64,000 nucleotides of DNA from Streptomyces europaeiscabiei (GTDB lineage Bacteria > Actinomycetota > Actinomycetes > Streptomycetales > Streptomycetaceae), in NCBI RefSeq assembly GCF_036346855.1, contig NZ_CP107841.1, positions 6,576,001 through 6,640,000 on the forward strand, in the 5' to 3' direction. Made by a program: the position numbers and the translations under genes. Within the stretch, counting starts at the first letter, position 1, and the number at the start of each line of letters is the position of its first letter. Shown piece by piece: positions 11,301 through 17,170 of this stretch. The notes beneath the pieces were generated by a model. It was not told where the DNA came from. It saw nothing but the letters and a program-made list of their open reading frames with translations, and did no database searches.

Positions 11301-12612
11301 CCGGTTCATCTCGGCGGACCCGATCATCGACATCGCGGACCCACTGCAGATGAACGGGTACGCGTACTCCAACAACGGCCCGGTCTCGAACTCCGACCCG
11401 ACGGGGTTGTGCTTGAGCTGCGGTGAGGGATATCCGATTGGAGGAACGGGCTCCAAGGGAAACAAGAAGCGCTATGTGAGCGCTTCGCAGGGTGCTTCTC
11501 AGGGAGAGGACCCGGGCTCCTACATGACCAAGGACCGGACGATCATCTATCCGGGCGTGGAAGTTCCGACGGGCTGGAAGGGGAGGGAAGAGTTTGATGA
11601 TCGCTTCACCGAGTACCTGGACGGTGCCCGGTTCACGAACGGTCGGCTTCCCGTCGGTCTGAGTGACACCGAAAACACGGCCGTTCAGCAAATGCTCGCA
11701 CATTGGGCAATGAACGTCTGCCTGGCAATGAAAACTTGCCCTGGTGAACTGGAAACGCAGTTCAGAGATCAGTCTGTGGGGTTCTCCTCATCAGTGACCG
11801 CAGCTGGTGACACCGGTATGCGCAGGACTCTGCCCGGAAAGGGAGCGAGGGGCGCCAACTCGAGCTGCAGCAAGTGCTTCCTGGCCGGAACAGACGTCCT
11901 CATGGCCGACGGCACCACCAAGGACATCGAGGACGTCGAACTCGGCGACGAGGTTCAGGCCACCGACCCGGAGACCGGCGAGACGGGAGCACGCGAAGTC
12001 ACCCGCCTCATCGTCACGGAGGACGACAAGCACTTCAACGAACTCTCCATCGCGACGAAAGACGGTGTCGAACAGCTCACAGCGACCTACGAGCACCCTT
12101 TCTGGTCACCGTCAGAGGACAAGTGGACCGAAGCCGGCGACCTTGAGCCGGGCATGACCCTGCTCACCGACGAAGGCGACACGGTCATCGTCACCGGCAA
12201 CCGTCCCTACACACAGCACGCCCGGACGTACAACCTCACCGTCGACGACCTGCACACGTACTATGTGCTGGCGGGTGAGACGCCGGTACTCGTTCACAAC
12301 AGCAACTGCACGAAGCCGGTCAACCTTCCAGGGTGGCGGAAAGTGGACATCGATATGGATCATGTCCTCGACCGACACACCGCTGCAGGCAAGACGTACA
12401 AGCAGAGCGGAATCAAGACGAAGTTCCCGGACTACATGTCTCAAGGGGAGATTGAGTCCACGATTCGCCAGGCGTACAGGTCGTCTTCGGTTGCAGGGCG
12501 TTCTCAGGGGGATCGAGTCTTCCTGCGAGGCTCGGCAAATGGGCTTGACGTCGAGATGTGGGTAAACAAACAAACGCGCATGATTGAGACCGCATACCCG
12601 GTTTGGAGGTGA
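5398..12612 (+). CDS. RHS-repeat polymorphic toxin with HINT domain and EndoU-like C-terminal tip
   Basis: 2404 aa from a GTG at 5398 that has GGGGGA seven bases upstream; an in-frame ATG at 5377 has no ribosome binding site. The N-terminus (MFGRFLPVRSRRLRR then a hydrophobic stretch ending QSFALPP) is a signal peptide. The body is a long series of YD/RHS repeats (for example YDALGR, YDARGRVTS, YDELGRV) ending in the RHS core near residue 2000 (NNGPVSNSDPTG). A PT-HINT autoprocessing domain spans about residues 2160-2302, from CFLAGTDVLMADG to TPVLVHNS. The last 100 residues form the toxin tip, with HVLDRHTAAG, KTKFPDYM and ending IETAYPVW, resembling EndoU/BECR-fold ribonucleases; this assignment is tentative. 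GC content drops in the tip, as usual for exchanged toxin modules. The next gene is its presumed immunity gene. Confidence 0.9.
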   Translation: MFGRFLPVRSRRLRRVRAAVVPTLGAALLVGLLPAQSFALPPDPAAAEKGRETVKLETLDEDEIVAGAVAEPDLETLKVDVPPDRQQAPTGTVVTPVAGTEPVNFGSAASTGPASARTAATARQVGMTPAGRLPVSLGQAPDQAAPTGTWQVQLYDRAAAVSQGVDGTVVKVQAPATGSVPIEVKLDYAKFKNLYGADWASRLRFVQFPECYLTTPDDEACQEYEELETTNDITTQSITATVDTAADGTVTPASARTTPPGGPSIAQASYRTSATGVTSATGVTSATGVTPVAATGDTAVVGAVDSGGGAGGTFKATPLASSGKWSAGGSSGAFTWSYPLTVPAAPAGPAPNVEFSYNSQTVDGRTAVASPQSSWIGEGWDYDAGHIERRYRACQDDRKKMKSGTANNTAKKDKTSDLCWVSHNAVMSLGGKTTELVRDAASGSDPEKDTEIYRPESDDGTRVEHRVGGTNSDNNGEYWIVTTTDGTKYYYGLNQVGGGHADTDSVSTVPVFGNHPGEPCHATAFADSRCGTGKKQAWRWGLDKVVDVHGNALVVTWKQETNHYAVKKKFKSPEQYDRYAYPKTIEYGMRADLTKPSATVEFGVAQRCLKSATACDAANFAKTSDPGAYRPWWDTPGNLNCKSTSKLCPAFPSFWTQLRLDSVTTKAARAGQTGLGKVDTYELHQSFPEDWYYTSPGLWLNSITRRGFAPGDTTGTLQHKDGVSFGEYTVGSSSPLKGRLRDRQLPNLVLSGPKDQRPPFTRPRIGTVATEHGGDIEIEYKGGCASEPSEDEGKNNGTCYPVRWSPDGDEKKPAKAWFNKYVVHSVTENDKVTARGKLIYTQYDYTEPAWAKTDDEFTRPSLRTHSVWRGYRQVAVTKGSKTTTSPGVPQAQSYSETRYFLGVGGEVKDSTDKYTLVADDEPQYAGMAAETLTYLDSDKGQPKKRTLTYPWSEQTASRFREAEDGADMDPLLAHRSGVKRTDEFQRVGDSWRAVRTLTTVDDTYGIPVQVETAVVEPDGSGEKFSDQICTRTSYVHNTSAWLIGLPKQQRTTGTTCADHDSADPATQLISAGRTTYDNQSYGDAPTKGLVTAAAGVNGAGTSYSVVTRTTYDPLGRVRTVAKPGAGTTEMRYTPGDTGGPVTSMEAINAKGHAVTTTFDPGRGLALTVKDANGRVTRSEYDALGRFVKGWSPARSSGSKSPNVEIEYQPAIATSKESRPAAVTTRSLKDDGTYSRQVTIYDGLMRQVQTQSQAHGPGRVVTDTTYNDHGLADEQTSAYLAKNEPATELFSPRSKSLVPSRIKHLYDGLERPVSQSTFHDEKKVYTARSEYGDTFTSVDPAGSTSPRVRTVTDALGRVTSVVHHKDDSTSAGRTTTYGYDDRGLRTSVIDPAGNKWTYTYDARGRVTSTTDPDVGKTDTWYDEADRPFKVTDAEKRTTYTEYDELGRVRFVREGSETSNPVKSFTYDSLSGALGRPVASTRHTANGDYISRVTGYDTEYRPTGTETVIPANTMTTGVAGTYPYKYTYTQTGKPQTVTLPSVGGLAQEKVVTRYNGDGLTESTSGLAWYTSDVTYSPYGEPLRTVSGSQPNRVWTTNFVDPYTGRLQRTVADRETAGPHRISDSSYSYDKSGVITSNARQLSDASGDTWDTQCFTYDVMGELANAWTSNIAPTGKGTGCKSANGTTWGPRTDHAASSGPVADAPDTASDASSPDASLKSTLAATAPAAATVSTGATAYHQSFTFDWLGNRATLTEADPADATKNVTFTYGYNTSKQPHTMTSIASSPAGQGSTYTYDAVGNTTLRGLPAGAQDLKWTSENKLDTVTVGSKKTTYVYDASGNRLLENSPSGSTLYLGETEVTTGSAGAITRASRSYAQPGAPMVTRTATSGATTGHQLSALLADHLGTANTAVALASGQAVTRRAAKPYGELRGPKPASWPNKRGYIGVGIEDTTTGLTHIGAREYDQNAGRFISADPIIDIADPLQMNGYAYSNNGPVSNSDPTGLCLSCGEGYPIGGTGSKGNKKRYVSASQGASQGEDPGSYMTKDRTIIYPGVEVPTGWKGREEFDDRFTEYLDGARFTNGRLPVGLSDTENTAVQQMLAHWAMNVCLAMKTCPGELETQFRDQSVGFSSSVTAAGDTGMRRTLPGKGARGANSSCSKCFLAGTDVLMADGTTKDIEDVELGDEVQATDPETGETGAREVTRLIVTEDDKHFNELSIATKDGVEQLTATYEHPFWSPSEDKWTEAGDLEPGMTLLTDEGDTVIVTGNRPYTQHARTYNLTVDDLHTYYVLAGETPVLVHNSNCTKPVNLPGWRKVDIDMDHVLDRHTAAGKTYKQSGIKTKFPDYMSQGEIESTIRQAYRSSSVAGRSQGDRVFLRGSANGLDVEMWVNKQTRMIETAYPVWR
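6213..6266 (+). repeat. 18-bp tandem repeat, three copies, inside the RHS gene
   Basis: Three consecutive 18-bp units (6213-6230, 6231-6248, 6249-6266) encode S-A-T-G-V-T three times in the N-terminal linker of the RHS protein. They differ by a few bases and preserve the frame. Confidence 0.85.
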
Positions 12613-12617
12613 GATTG

Positions 12618-13031
12618 ATGGAGTTCGAACTGTTCTGTGACGTGGAATCTCTCGATCTCGCTAGATCGGGCTCGATCTGGGGTAACGTCTGGATCGGTAT
12701 CTCCGGGTGCCCCTTTCCGGAATCGAACTGGAACGACATGCCAGTCGCATTCATCGTGGAATTGATCGACGCGGTTTCCTTTGTTCGTCAGGCTGAGGGA
12801 AGGCGCAGGAGAGTCAGGTTCTTCGACGGCCCATTCTGGATCGATCTGGTCGGTCGGGGTGATGGTGCCGTGAATGTTTCGGCTAACGCCCACGGCGCAG
12901 ACAAGAAGGTGACGGTCAGCGTTCACGACATGGCTCGATCGTTGACAGCGGTTCAAACTGAGTTGGTCCGTGCGTGCCTGGAGCGTGGATGGGGTGAACA
13001 GATGGACGTTCGCCGCTTGCTAGCTCAGTAA
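12618..13031 (+). CDS. presumed immunity protein for the RHS-borne toxin tip
   Basis: 137 aa from an ATG at 12618 with GGAGG about ten bases upstream, starting only five bases after the stop of the RHS gene. The protein (MEFELFCDVESLDLARSG...) has no signal peptide or membrane segment, as expected for a cytoplasmic antidote. I do not recognise a named Imm family. The role is inferred from position, since polymorphic toxin genes are followed directly by their immunity gene. Its GC content is visibly lower than the core genome, matching the toxin tip, which suggests the two travelled together. A strong terminator follows within 50 bp. Confidence 0.65.
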   Translation: MEFELFCDVESLDLARSGSIWGNVWIGISGCPFPESNWNDMPVAFIVELIDAVSFVRQAEGRRRRVRFFDGPFWIDLVGRGDGAVNVSANAHGADKKVTVSVHDMARSLTAVQTELVRACLERGWGEQMDVRRLLAQ

Positions 13032-13067
13032 CAGGCGTCCGACGAGACTCCTGATGGATTCAGAAGT

Positions 13068-13140
13068 GCAAATCTGAAGCCCCGCCAGGTACGTCCTGGC
13101 GGGGCTTCTGCACGGGGTGACGGCAGTAGTTGACGGCAAC
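13068..13140. other. candidate left attachment/arm region beside the integrase gene
   Basis: This stretch holds the terminator hairpin followed by GACGGCAGTAGTTGACGGCA, with a repeated TGACGGCA element as found in integrase arm sites. It is nearly identical to 21448-21514 (exact over the first 21 bases, then the hairpin with two loop changes, then the shared ACGGCAGTAGTTGACG). Whether it is attL, or a common 3' end of toxin modules, cannot be settled from sequence alone. Confidence 0.45.
13076..13108 (+). terminator. terminator of the RHS toxin/immunity operon
   Basis: A perfect 14-bp stem, GAAGCCCCGCCAGG (13076-13089) with its complement at 13095-13108, and a 5-base loop. An almost identical hairpin lies at 21456-21488 after the displaced EndoU module. 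Confidence 0.8.
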
Positions 13141-13141
13141 G

Positions 13142-14446
13142 TCAGCGGATGAAGGCGGTGCCGGGTGGCGGGTCGTCGCAGTCGCTGTTGGCCGTCTCGG
13201 TGGTCCGGCTCCCAAGTGCAGTGCTGAGGGTGTCGATGGCCTTGCGCTGGAGGCGGAGCCGAACGTGGGCGTAGACGGTGGCGGTGACGCCGATGTGGGC
13301 GTGGCCGAGGAGTTCCTTGATCACGACGAGTTCGACGCCCTGCTCCAGGAGCAAGGTCGCGGTCGAGTGCCGGAGGCCGTGGAAGCGGATGCGGCGGAGG
13401 CCGGCGCGGCGGAGGAGCGCGGTGAACGCGCGGGTGAGGTTGGTCGGGTCGATCGCTCCGCCCTGCGCGGTGGTGAACACGTGCCCGCTGTCCTGCCACG
13501 TGGTGCCTGCGGCCTCCCGTTCGCGTTGCTGCTGCTCGCGGTGGAGCTTCAGCGACTGGGCACAGCGGGTAGGCAGGGCGATGCGGCGTTCGGAGGCCCG
13601 GGTCTTGGTAGGGAGCGCGGTGAGCCCGCCTGCGCTGATGCGCTGCAAGGTGCGGCGGATGGCGGCGGTGCCCGTGTCGAGGTCTAGATCTTCCCAGTGG
13701 AGGCCGAGGAGTTCGCCCTTGCGGAGTCCGGTGTGGAGGGCGAGTTCGAACAGCGCATGCAGCCTATGGCCCTGGGCTGTGGTGAGGAACTGGCGGGCTT
13801 CGTCGGCGCTGAGGGGTTCGAAGCGTCGTGGCCGTGGGGTGCCCGTGCGGACTTTGCGGGCGACGTTGCGCGGGATCTCTTCCTCGCGGACGGCGTGCTC
13901 CAGGGCGGACTTGAGCACGGAGTGGATGTAGGTGAGCGTCAGCGGGGAGAGCAGCTTGTGGCAGCACTGGCCGGCGGCGCAGCAGCGGGGCTCGTCTCGT
14001 CGGGCGTCGAGGCCGCGCGTGCAGCACTGGCAGGTGGTGCGGAGCTGGTTGAGCCAGGTGCGGACGTCCTTGGCGGTGAGCTTGGTGAGCCTCCTATTGC
14101 CCAGGCCGGGGGTCAGGTACCGGTCGGCGCAGGCGGCGTATCGCGTGTGGGTGTTCTCGCGGAGATGGTGGACGGCGACGTTCTCCAGCCAGTACGTCAG
14201 ATACGCGGCCACGCTGCCCTGAGCGGAAGGGACGGGGAGGCCGCGGTTGCTGGCGGCGATCTTCTCGGTGAGCTTGGCCAGGGCGTCTTTGCGGGTGGTG
14301 CCGTAGACGCGGACGCGCTTGCGGGTGTTTCCGGGGGCGAGGACGTATCCGGCGGCTTCCCAGCGGCCGTCCTTGCGCTGGTAGACGGTGCCGTCGCCGT
14401 TGGCGCGCACGCGGCGGGAGGCGGGGGTGTCGCGGGGCGTGGTCAT
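13142..14446 (-). CDS. int: tyrosine site-specific integrase
   Basis: 434 aa. Residues about 15-65 form an arm-binding AP2-like region (GDGTVYQRKDGRWEA), residues 75-200 a SAM-like core-binding domain with an unusual Cys-rich insert (CQCC...CCAAGQCC), and residues 210-410 the catalytic domain. The catalytic set is visible: R242 (HTGLRKGE), H356 and R359 (HGLRH), H382 (GHAHIG) and the nucleophile Y392 (VYAHV). It would carry out integration and excision of the element. The start overlaps the excisionase stop by one base, and both belong to an operon with the replication gene upstream. The gene is intact, unlike the integrase remnant at 21.5 kb. Confidence 0.92.
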   Translation of the reverse strand: MTTPRDTPASRRVRANGDGTVYQRKDGRWEAAGYVLAPGNTRKRVRVYGTTRKDALAKLTEKIAASNRGLPVPSAQGSVAAYLTYWLENVAVHHLRENTHTRYAACADRYLTPGLGNRRLTKLTAKDVRTWLNQLRTTCQCCTRGLDARRDEPRCCAAGQCCHKLLSPLTLTYIHSVLKSALEHAVREEEIPRNVARKVRTGTPRPRRFEPLSADEARQFLTTAQGHRLHALFELALHTGLRKGELLGLHWEDLDLDTGTAAIRRTLQRISAGGLTALPTKTRASERRIALPTRCAQSLKLHREQQQREREAAGTTWQDSGHVFTTAQGGAIDPTNLTRAFTALLRRAGLRRIRFHGLRHSTATLLLEQGVELVVIKELLGHAHIGVTATVYAHVRLRLQRKAIDTLSTALGSRTTETANSDCDDPPPGTAFIR

Positions 14447-14637
14447 CAGGCGGCGGCTTCCTGTTCGAGTCGGGTGGTGATGAGGGAGTCGAGCGCGGGG
14501 GCGGGGATGCGGCGGGCGCGGCCGAGGGTGATGGAGGGGAGTTGCCGGGTGCGGATGAGGTCGTAGACGGCGGTGCGGCCGAGTTGGAGGCGTTCCATGA
14601 CCTGGGGGACGGTGAGGAGTTCGGTGCCGGCGGTCAC
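14446..14637 (-). CDS. xis: excisionase / AlpA-like helix-turn-helix protein
   Basis: 63 aa from a GTG at 14635-14637. LLTVPQVMERLQLGRTAVYDLIRTRQLPSITLG... is a MerR/excisionase-type winged helix of the kind found in pSAM2-like elements, where Xis directs Int towards excision. It overlaps the rep gene upstream (GTGA) and the int gene downstream, which implies translational coupling in a rep-xis-int operon. Confidence 0.85.
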   Translation of the reverse strand: MTAGTELLTVPQVMERLQLGRTAVYDLIRTRQLPSITLGRARRIPAPALDSLITTRLEQEAAA

Positions 14638-16373
14638 GCGAGGGCCCCCGTCCGGACAGTGCTGGTCAGCCGATGAGTGGCGTGGCCGACCGGGTGACCG
14701 GCGGACTGACCGGCGCGGTCACCTCGGTGCTCCGAGTGGCGGGTTCGGGTCGGTTGTTCGGGCCGGGTCTGCCGTTTTGCGGCCAGGAGGTCGGCGAGGT
14801 GTTCGAGTTCGGGCAGGAGGCCGGTTCCGGCGTACTGCCAGTGGGAGATGACCAGCGTCGTGTCCGAATCCACGCCTTGACCGTCGATATTGCGGTGACC
14901 GGGACGGCGACCGGCGGCCAGGTCAGTGGGGTGTCCGGCGTCGTTGCTGACCTGATTGCCGTCCGTCTGGCCGGTCTGCGTCTCAGTCGACGCCGGGGTT
15001 GGGGTCTGGGTGTCGGGTCGGCCGGTTCGCCAGGCGGTGCGTTCGGCTCGGAGGTGGGCGAGGGTGGTGGAGTAGTGGCGGGTGCGGGTGGAGAAGTGGC
15101 CGCGGAAGCCGAGCATGTGGGCCCATTGGCGCAGGCGGAGGTGGGCGTGTCGGCGGTTGGTGGCGAGGTGCCAGGCTGTGTGGATCATGCGGCGGGCGTG
15201 ATCGGTGATGTCATGTGCGGCGAGTTCGGCGAGGAGGCGGAGTCGGCGGTCGAGGGTGCCGGTGGTGGTCTCGGCGCCCTTGGTGGCGTACTTGGCGATG
15301 TAGGCGGCGACGTGCCGGTCGGTGACCGGGCCGTCTCCGGTGAAGTCGGTGCTGCGGATCGCCCGGACGTCGATCTGTCGTCCGAACCGGAACACCAACC
15401 GCCCTGCCCTATCTGAGTCTTGGGACGGGGATGCGTGGATGTCCCCGGCGGGCTGCGGTTGCTTCGGCGGTTCGCCGTGGTGGTGGACGCGGGTGCGTTG
15501 GGCGGCGGCGCGGACGGCGTGGTCGAGGAGTTGGGTGGTGGCCCAGGCGGGCGGGGTGCTGGTGGGGCCTGTGGGTCCGTCGAGGCGGATGACGGCGTGG
15601 AAGTGGACCTGGCCGCGTTTTTGGTACTCGGCGACCTTCCCGTACGAGAGCGTGGCGTGGTGCCGCAGCGCGCGGTGGGTGAGGCCGGCGGCCTTGGCGA
15701 TCTCTCGACGTAGGTGGGTGGTGAAGCGTGCCCACAGGGCCGGGGCGTGCGCGTTCCACAGGACCGCGCCGGTGTAGTCGTAGCGCTCGGGGTCGAGCGG
15801 GGTGCCGAGGATCAGGTCGTCGTCGGGGTGGACCTGGCCGCAGTGGCAGCGGCCGGTGTCGGGCTGGTTGTGGACGGGCCCGAAGCCGGGCGCGGTGAGC
15901 GTCGCGAACACGCGCGGGTGCACGGCGACGCTGGTGGGGACGGTCTTGCCGCCTCGGAGTCCGGCGGCGATGAGTTGGTAGGTGTCGTAGCGGTAGACGG
16001 TGGAGCAGGCCGGGCAGCGGGTGGCACGGCGGTTGCCGCAGCGGACCAGCAGTTCGCCCGCCGGGAGTCGGCCGGAGTCGAAGTGGTCGAGGATCGCACC
16101 GGTAACGGAGTCCAGGCGCGTACGGTGCCCGGTGAGGCGGATCGGGTGCGCGCAGCCGCCGAGGGCGGTGATCTGTCGTGCGAGCGGTGCGAGGTGGCCG
16201 GTGGCGGCGAGCTTCGCCAGTTTGGCGGTGAGCCTGGCGCGGCGCTCCAGCGCCGACCGCCCTGCCGGTGAGGCGGTGGCGTCCGCCGGGCAGGTCGGTG
16301 CCGTGAACGGCGACGACGGACGTGAGGCGGCTGGAACGATCGTGGGGTACGGGAGTTGGAGCTGTGCGGGCAT
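14634..16373 (-). CDS. RepSA-like rolling-circle replication initiator
   Basis: 579 aa. Near residue 110 it has a zinc-binding pattern (RCGNRRATRCPACSTVYRYD) and a second CHCGQVH pattern. Around residue 260 lies GQVHFHAVIRLDG, the HUH metal motif of rolling-circle initiators. Further on, VAAYIAKYATKGAE matches the Tyr-containing motif of RepSA-type proteins (Y-x-x-K-Y). In pSAM2-like elements this protein nicks the double-strand origin after excision. The C-terminal part is rich in Thr, Arg and Gln. It is first in the rep-xis-int operon and is transcribed away from the GntR-type regulator. Confidence 0.85.
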   Translation of the reverse strand: MPAQLQLPYPTIVPAASRPSSPFTAPTCPADATASPAGRSALERRARLTAKLAKLAATGHLAPLARQITALGGCAHPIRLTGHRTRLDSVTGAILDHFDSGRLPAGELLVRCGNRRATRCPACSTVYRYDTYQLIAAGLRGGKTVPTSVAVHPRVFATLTAPGFGPVHNQPDTGRCHCGQVHPDDDLILGTPLDPERYDYTGAVLWNAHAPALWARFTTHLRREIAKAAGLTHRALRHHATLSYGKVAEYQKRGQVHFHAVIRLDGPTGPTSTPPAWATTQLLDHAVRAAAQRTRVHHHGEPPKQPQPAGDIHASPSQDSDRAGRLVFRFGRQIDVRAIRSTDFTGDGPVTDRHVAAYIAKYATKGAETTTGTLDRRLRLLAELAAHDITDHARRMIHTAWHLATNRRHAHLRLRQWAHMLGFRGHFSTRTRHYSTTLAHLRAERTAWRTGRPDTQTPTPASTETQTGQTDGNQVSNDAGHPTDLAAGRRPGHRNIDGQGVDSDTTLVISHWQYAGTGLLPELEHLADLLAAKRQTRPEQPTRTRHSEHRGDRAGQSAGHPVGHATHRLTSTVRTGALA

Positions 16374-16692
16374 GCGAGATGAGGCCTTTCGGCGGGAGCG
16401 CGGACGCGGTACGGCGCGGGGTGGCGTGGGCAGGCCGAAGTGATCGGCTCACAGGGGAACGGGGCGCCTCGGAGTTGGGCGCGGGCGCCGGACCAGAGGG
16501 GGCTTGGTCGGCGGGGCGCGGTGGTGATCACCGGCGGGTGCGTGACGTTAACATCGGCCCACAGGCGCATTCAAGTGCATCCCTCCTCATTCCTTTCTGC
16601 GGGTGGTGGGACGCGGGTAGTGTGGGGCCGGTTTCCCGGTTTGGACGGGCAGGATTTTGCTGGTAGAGGGTGTGCAAAGAAGGGTGAGCGGC
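16374..16692. promoter_or_regulatory. divergent control region between rep and the GntR regulator
   Basis: 319 bp with no credible gene. It separates the minus-strand rep operon from the plus-strand regulator, the usual place for KorSA-type operators. GTTAACATC at 16548-16556 is a lower-GC patch that could be promoter DNA. I see no certain operator palindrome. Confidence 0.35.
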
Positions 16693-17124
16693 GTGGTGGT
16701 GGGGCGGCGCGGGCGCAGGCCGGCGGGTGGCGGGGTACCGCTGACGTTCGAGGTCGTCGCCGAGACCGTGCGCGAGCGGATCCGCTCCGGCGGGCTGCGG
16801 CCGGGGGACGCGCTGCCGACGCAGGCCATGCTGATGCAGGAGTTCGGGGCGTCGAGCCTGACTGTGCAGAAGGCCATGGCCCTGCTGAAACAGGACGGGT
16901 GGGCGGTCTCCCGCCCCGGCAAGGGTGCCTTCGTCGCCCACCGCGACCACGGCGTAGACGATGCTGATGACTTCGACAGCCCGGAGGCGACCGCACTCGT
17001 CAGCGGGGCGGCGGCCCGCGTCGAGGCGTTGGAACGGGCACTGGCCGAGGCCGTCGAGCAGATCGCCGACCTTTGCGCTCGTGTCGAGGCGCTGGAGTCG
17101 GGCGGCGGCGGGCGGGGCCGCTGA
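16693..17124 (+). CDS. GntR-family transcriptional regulator (KorSA-like)
   Basis: 143 aa from GTG 16693, chosen because AAGAAGGG lies eight to ten bases upstream; longer TTG/GTG starts exist. The GntR winged helix spans about residues 18-80 (LTFEVVAETVRERIRSGGLRPGDALPTQ... LTVQKAMALLKQDGWAVSRPGKGAFV). The last 50 residues are a short heptad-like coiled coil (VEALERALAEAVEQIADLCARVEAL) in place of a ligand domain. In pSAM2-type elements such a protein represses replication and excision genes. It faces rep divergently, which supports that role. Confidence 0.8.
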   Translation: MVVGRRGRRPAGGGVPLTFEVVAETVRERIRSGGLRPGDALPTQAMLMQEFGASSLTVQKAMALLKQDGWAVSRPGKGAFVAHRDHGVDDADDFDSPEATALVSGAAARVEALERALAEAVEQIADLCARVEALESGGGGRGR

Positions 17125-17149
17125 CCCGCCGTGCCGGGCGGCCCGGGAC

Positions 17150-17170
17150 ACACCGGGTCGCCAGGGGTGT
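17150..17170. repeat. left copy of 21-bp direct repeat flanking the IS
   Basis: The 21 bases at 17150-17170 (starting ACACCGGGTCGCC) recur exactly at 19166-19186, immediately outside the other end of the IS, consistent with a target-site duplication. 21 bp is longer than I would expect for IS481-type elements. Confidence 0.7.

Noticed and set aside
13030..13141. tRNA gene as the attachment site of the integrated element
   Set aside because: I found no cloverleaf or GGTTCGAATCC-type arm at either end. The DNA holds a toxin-operon terminator and integrase arm motifs.
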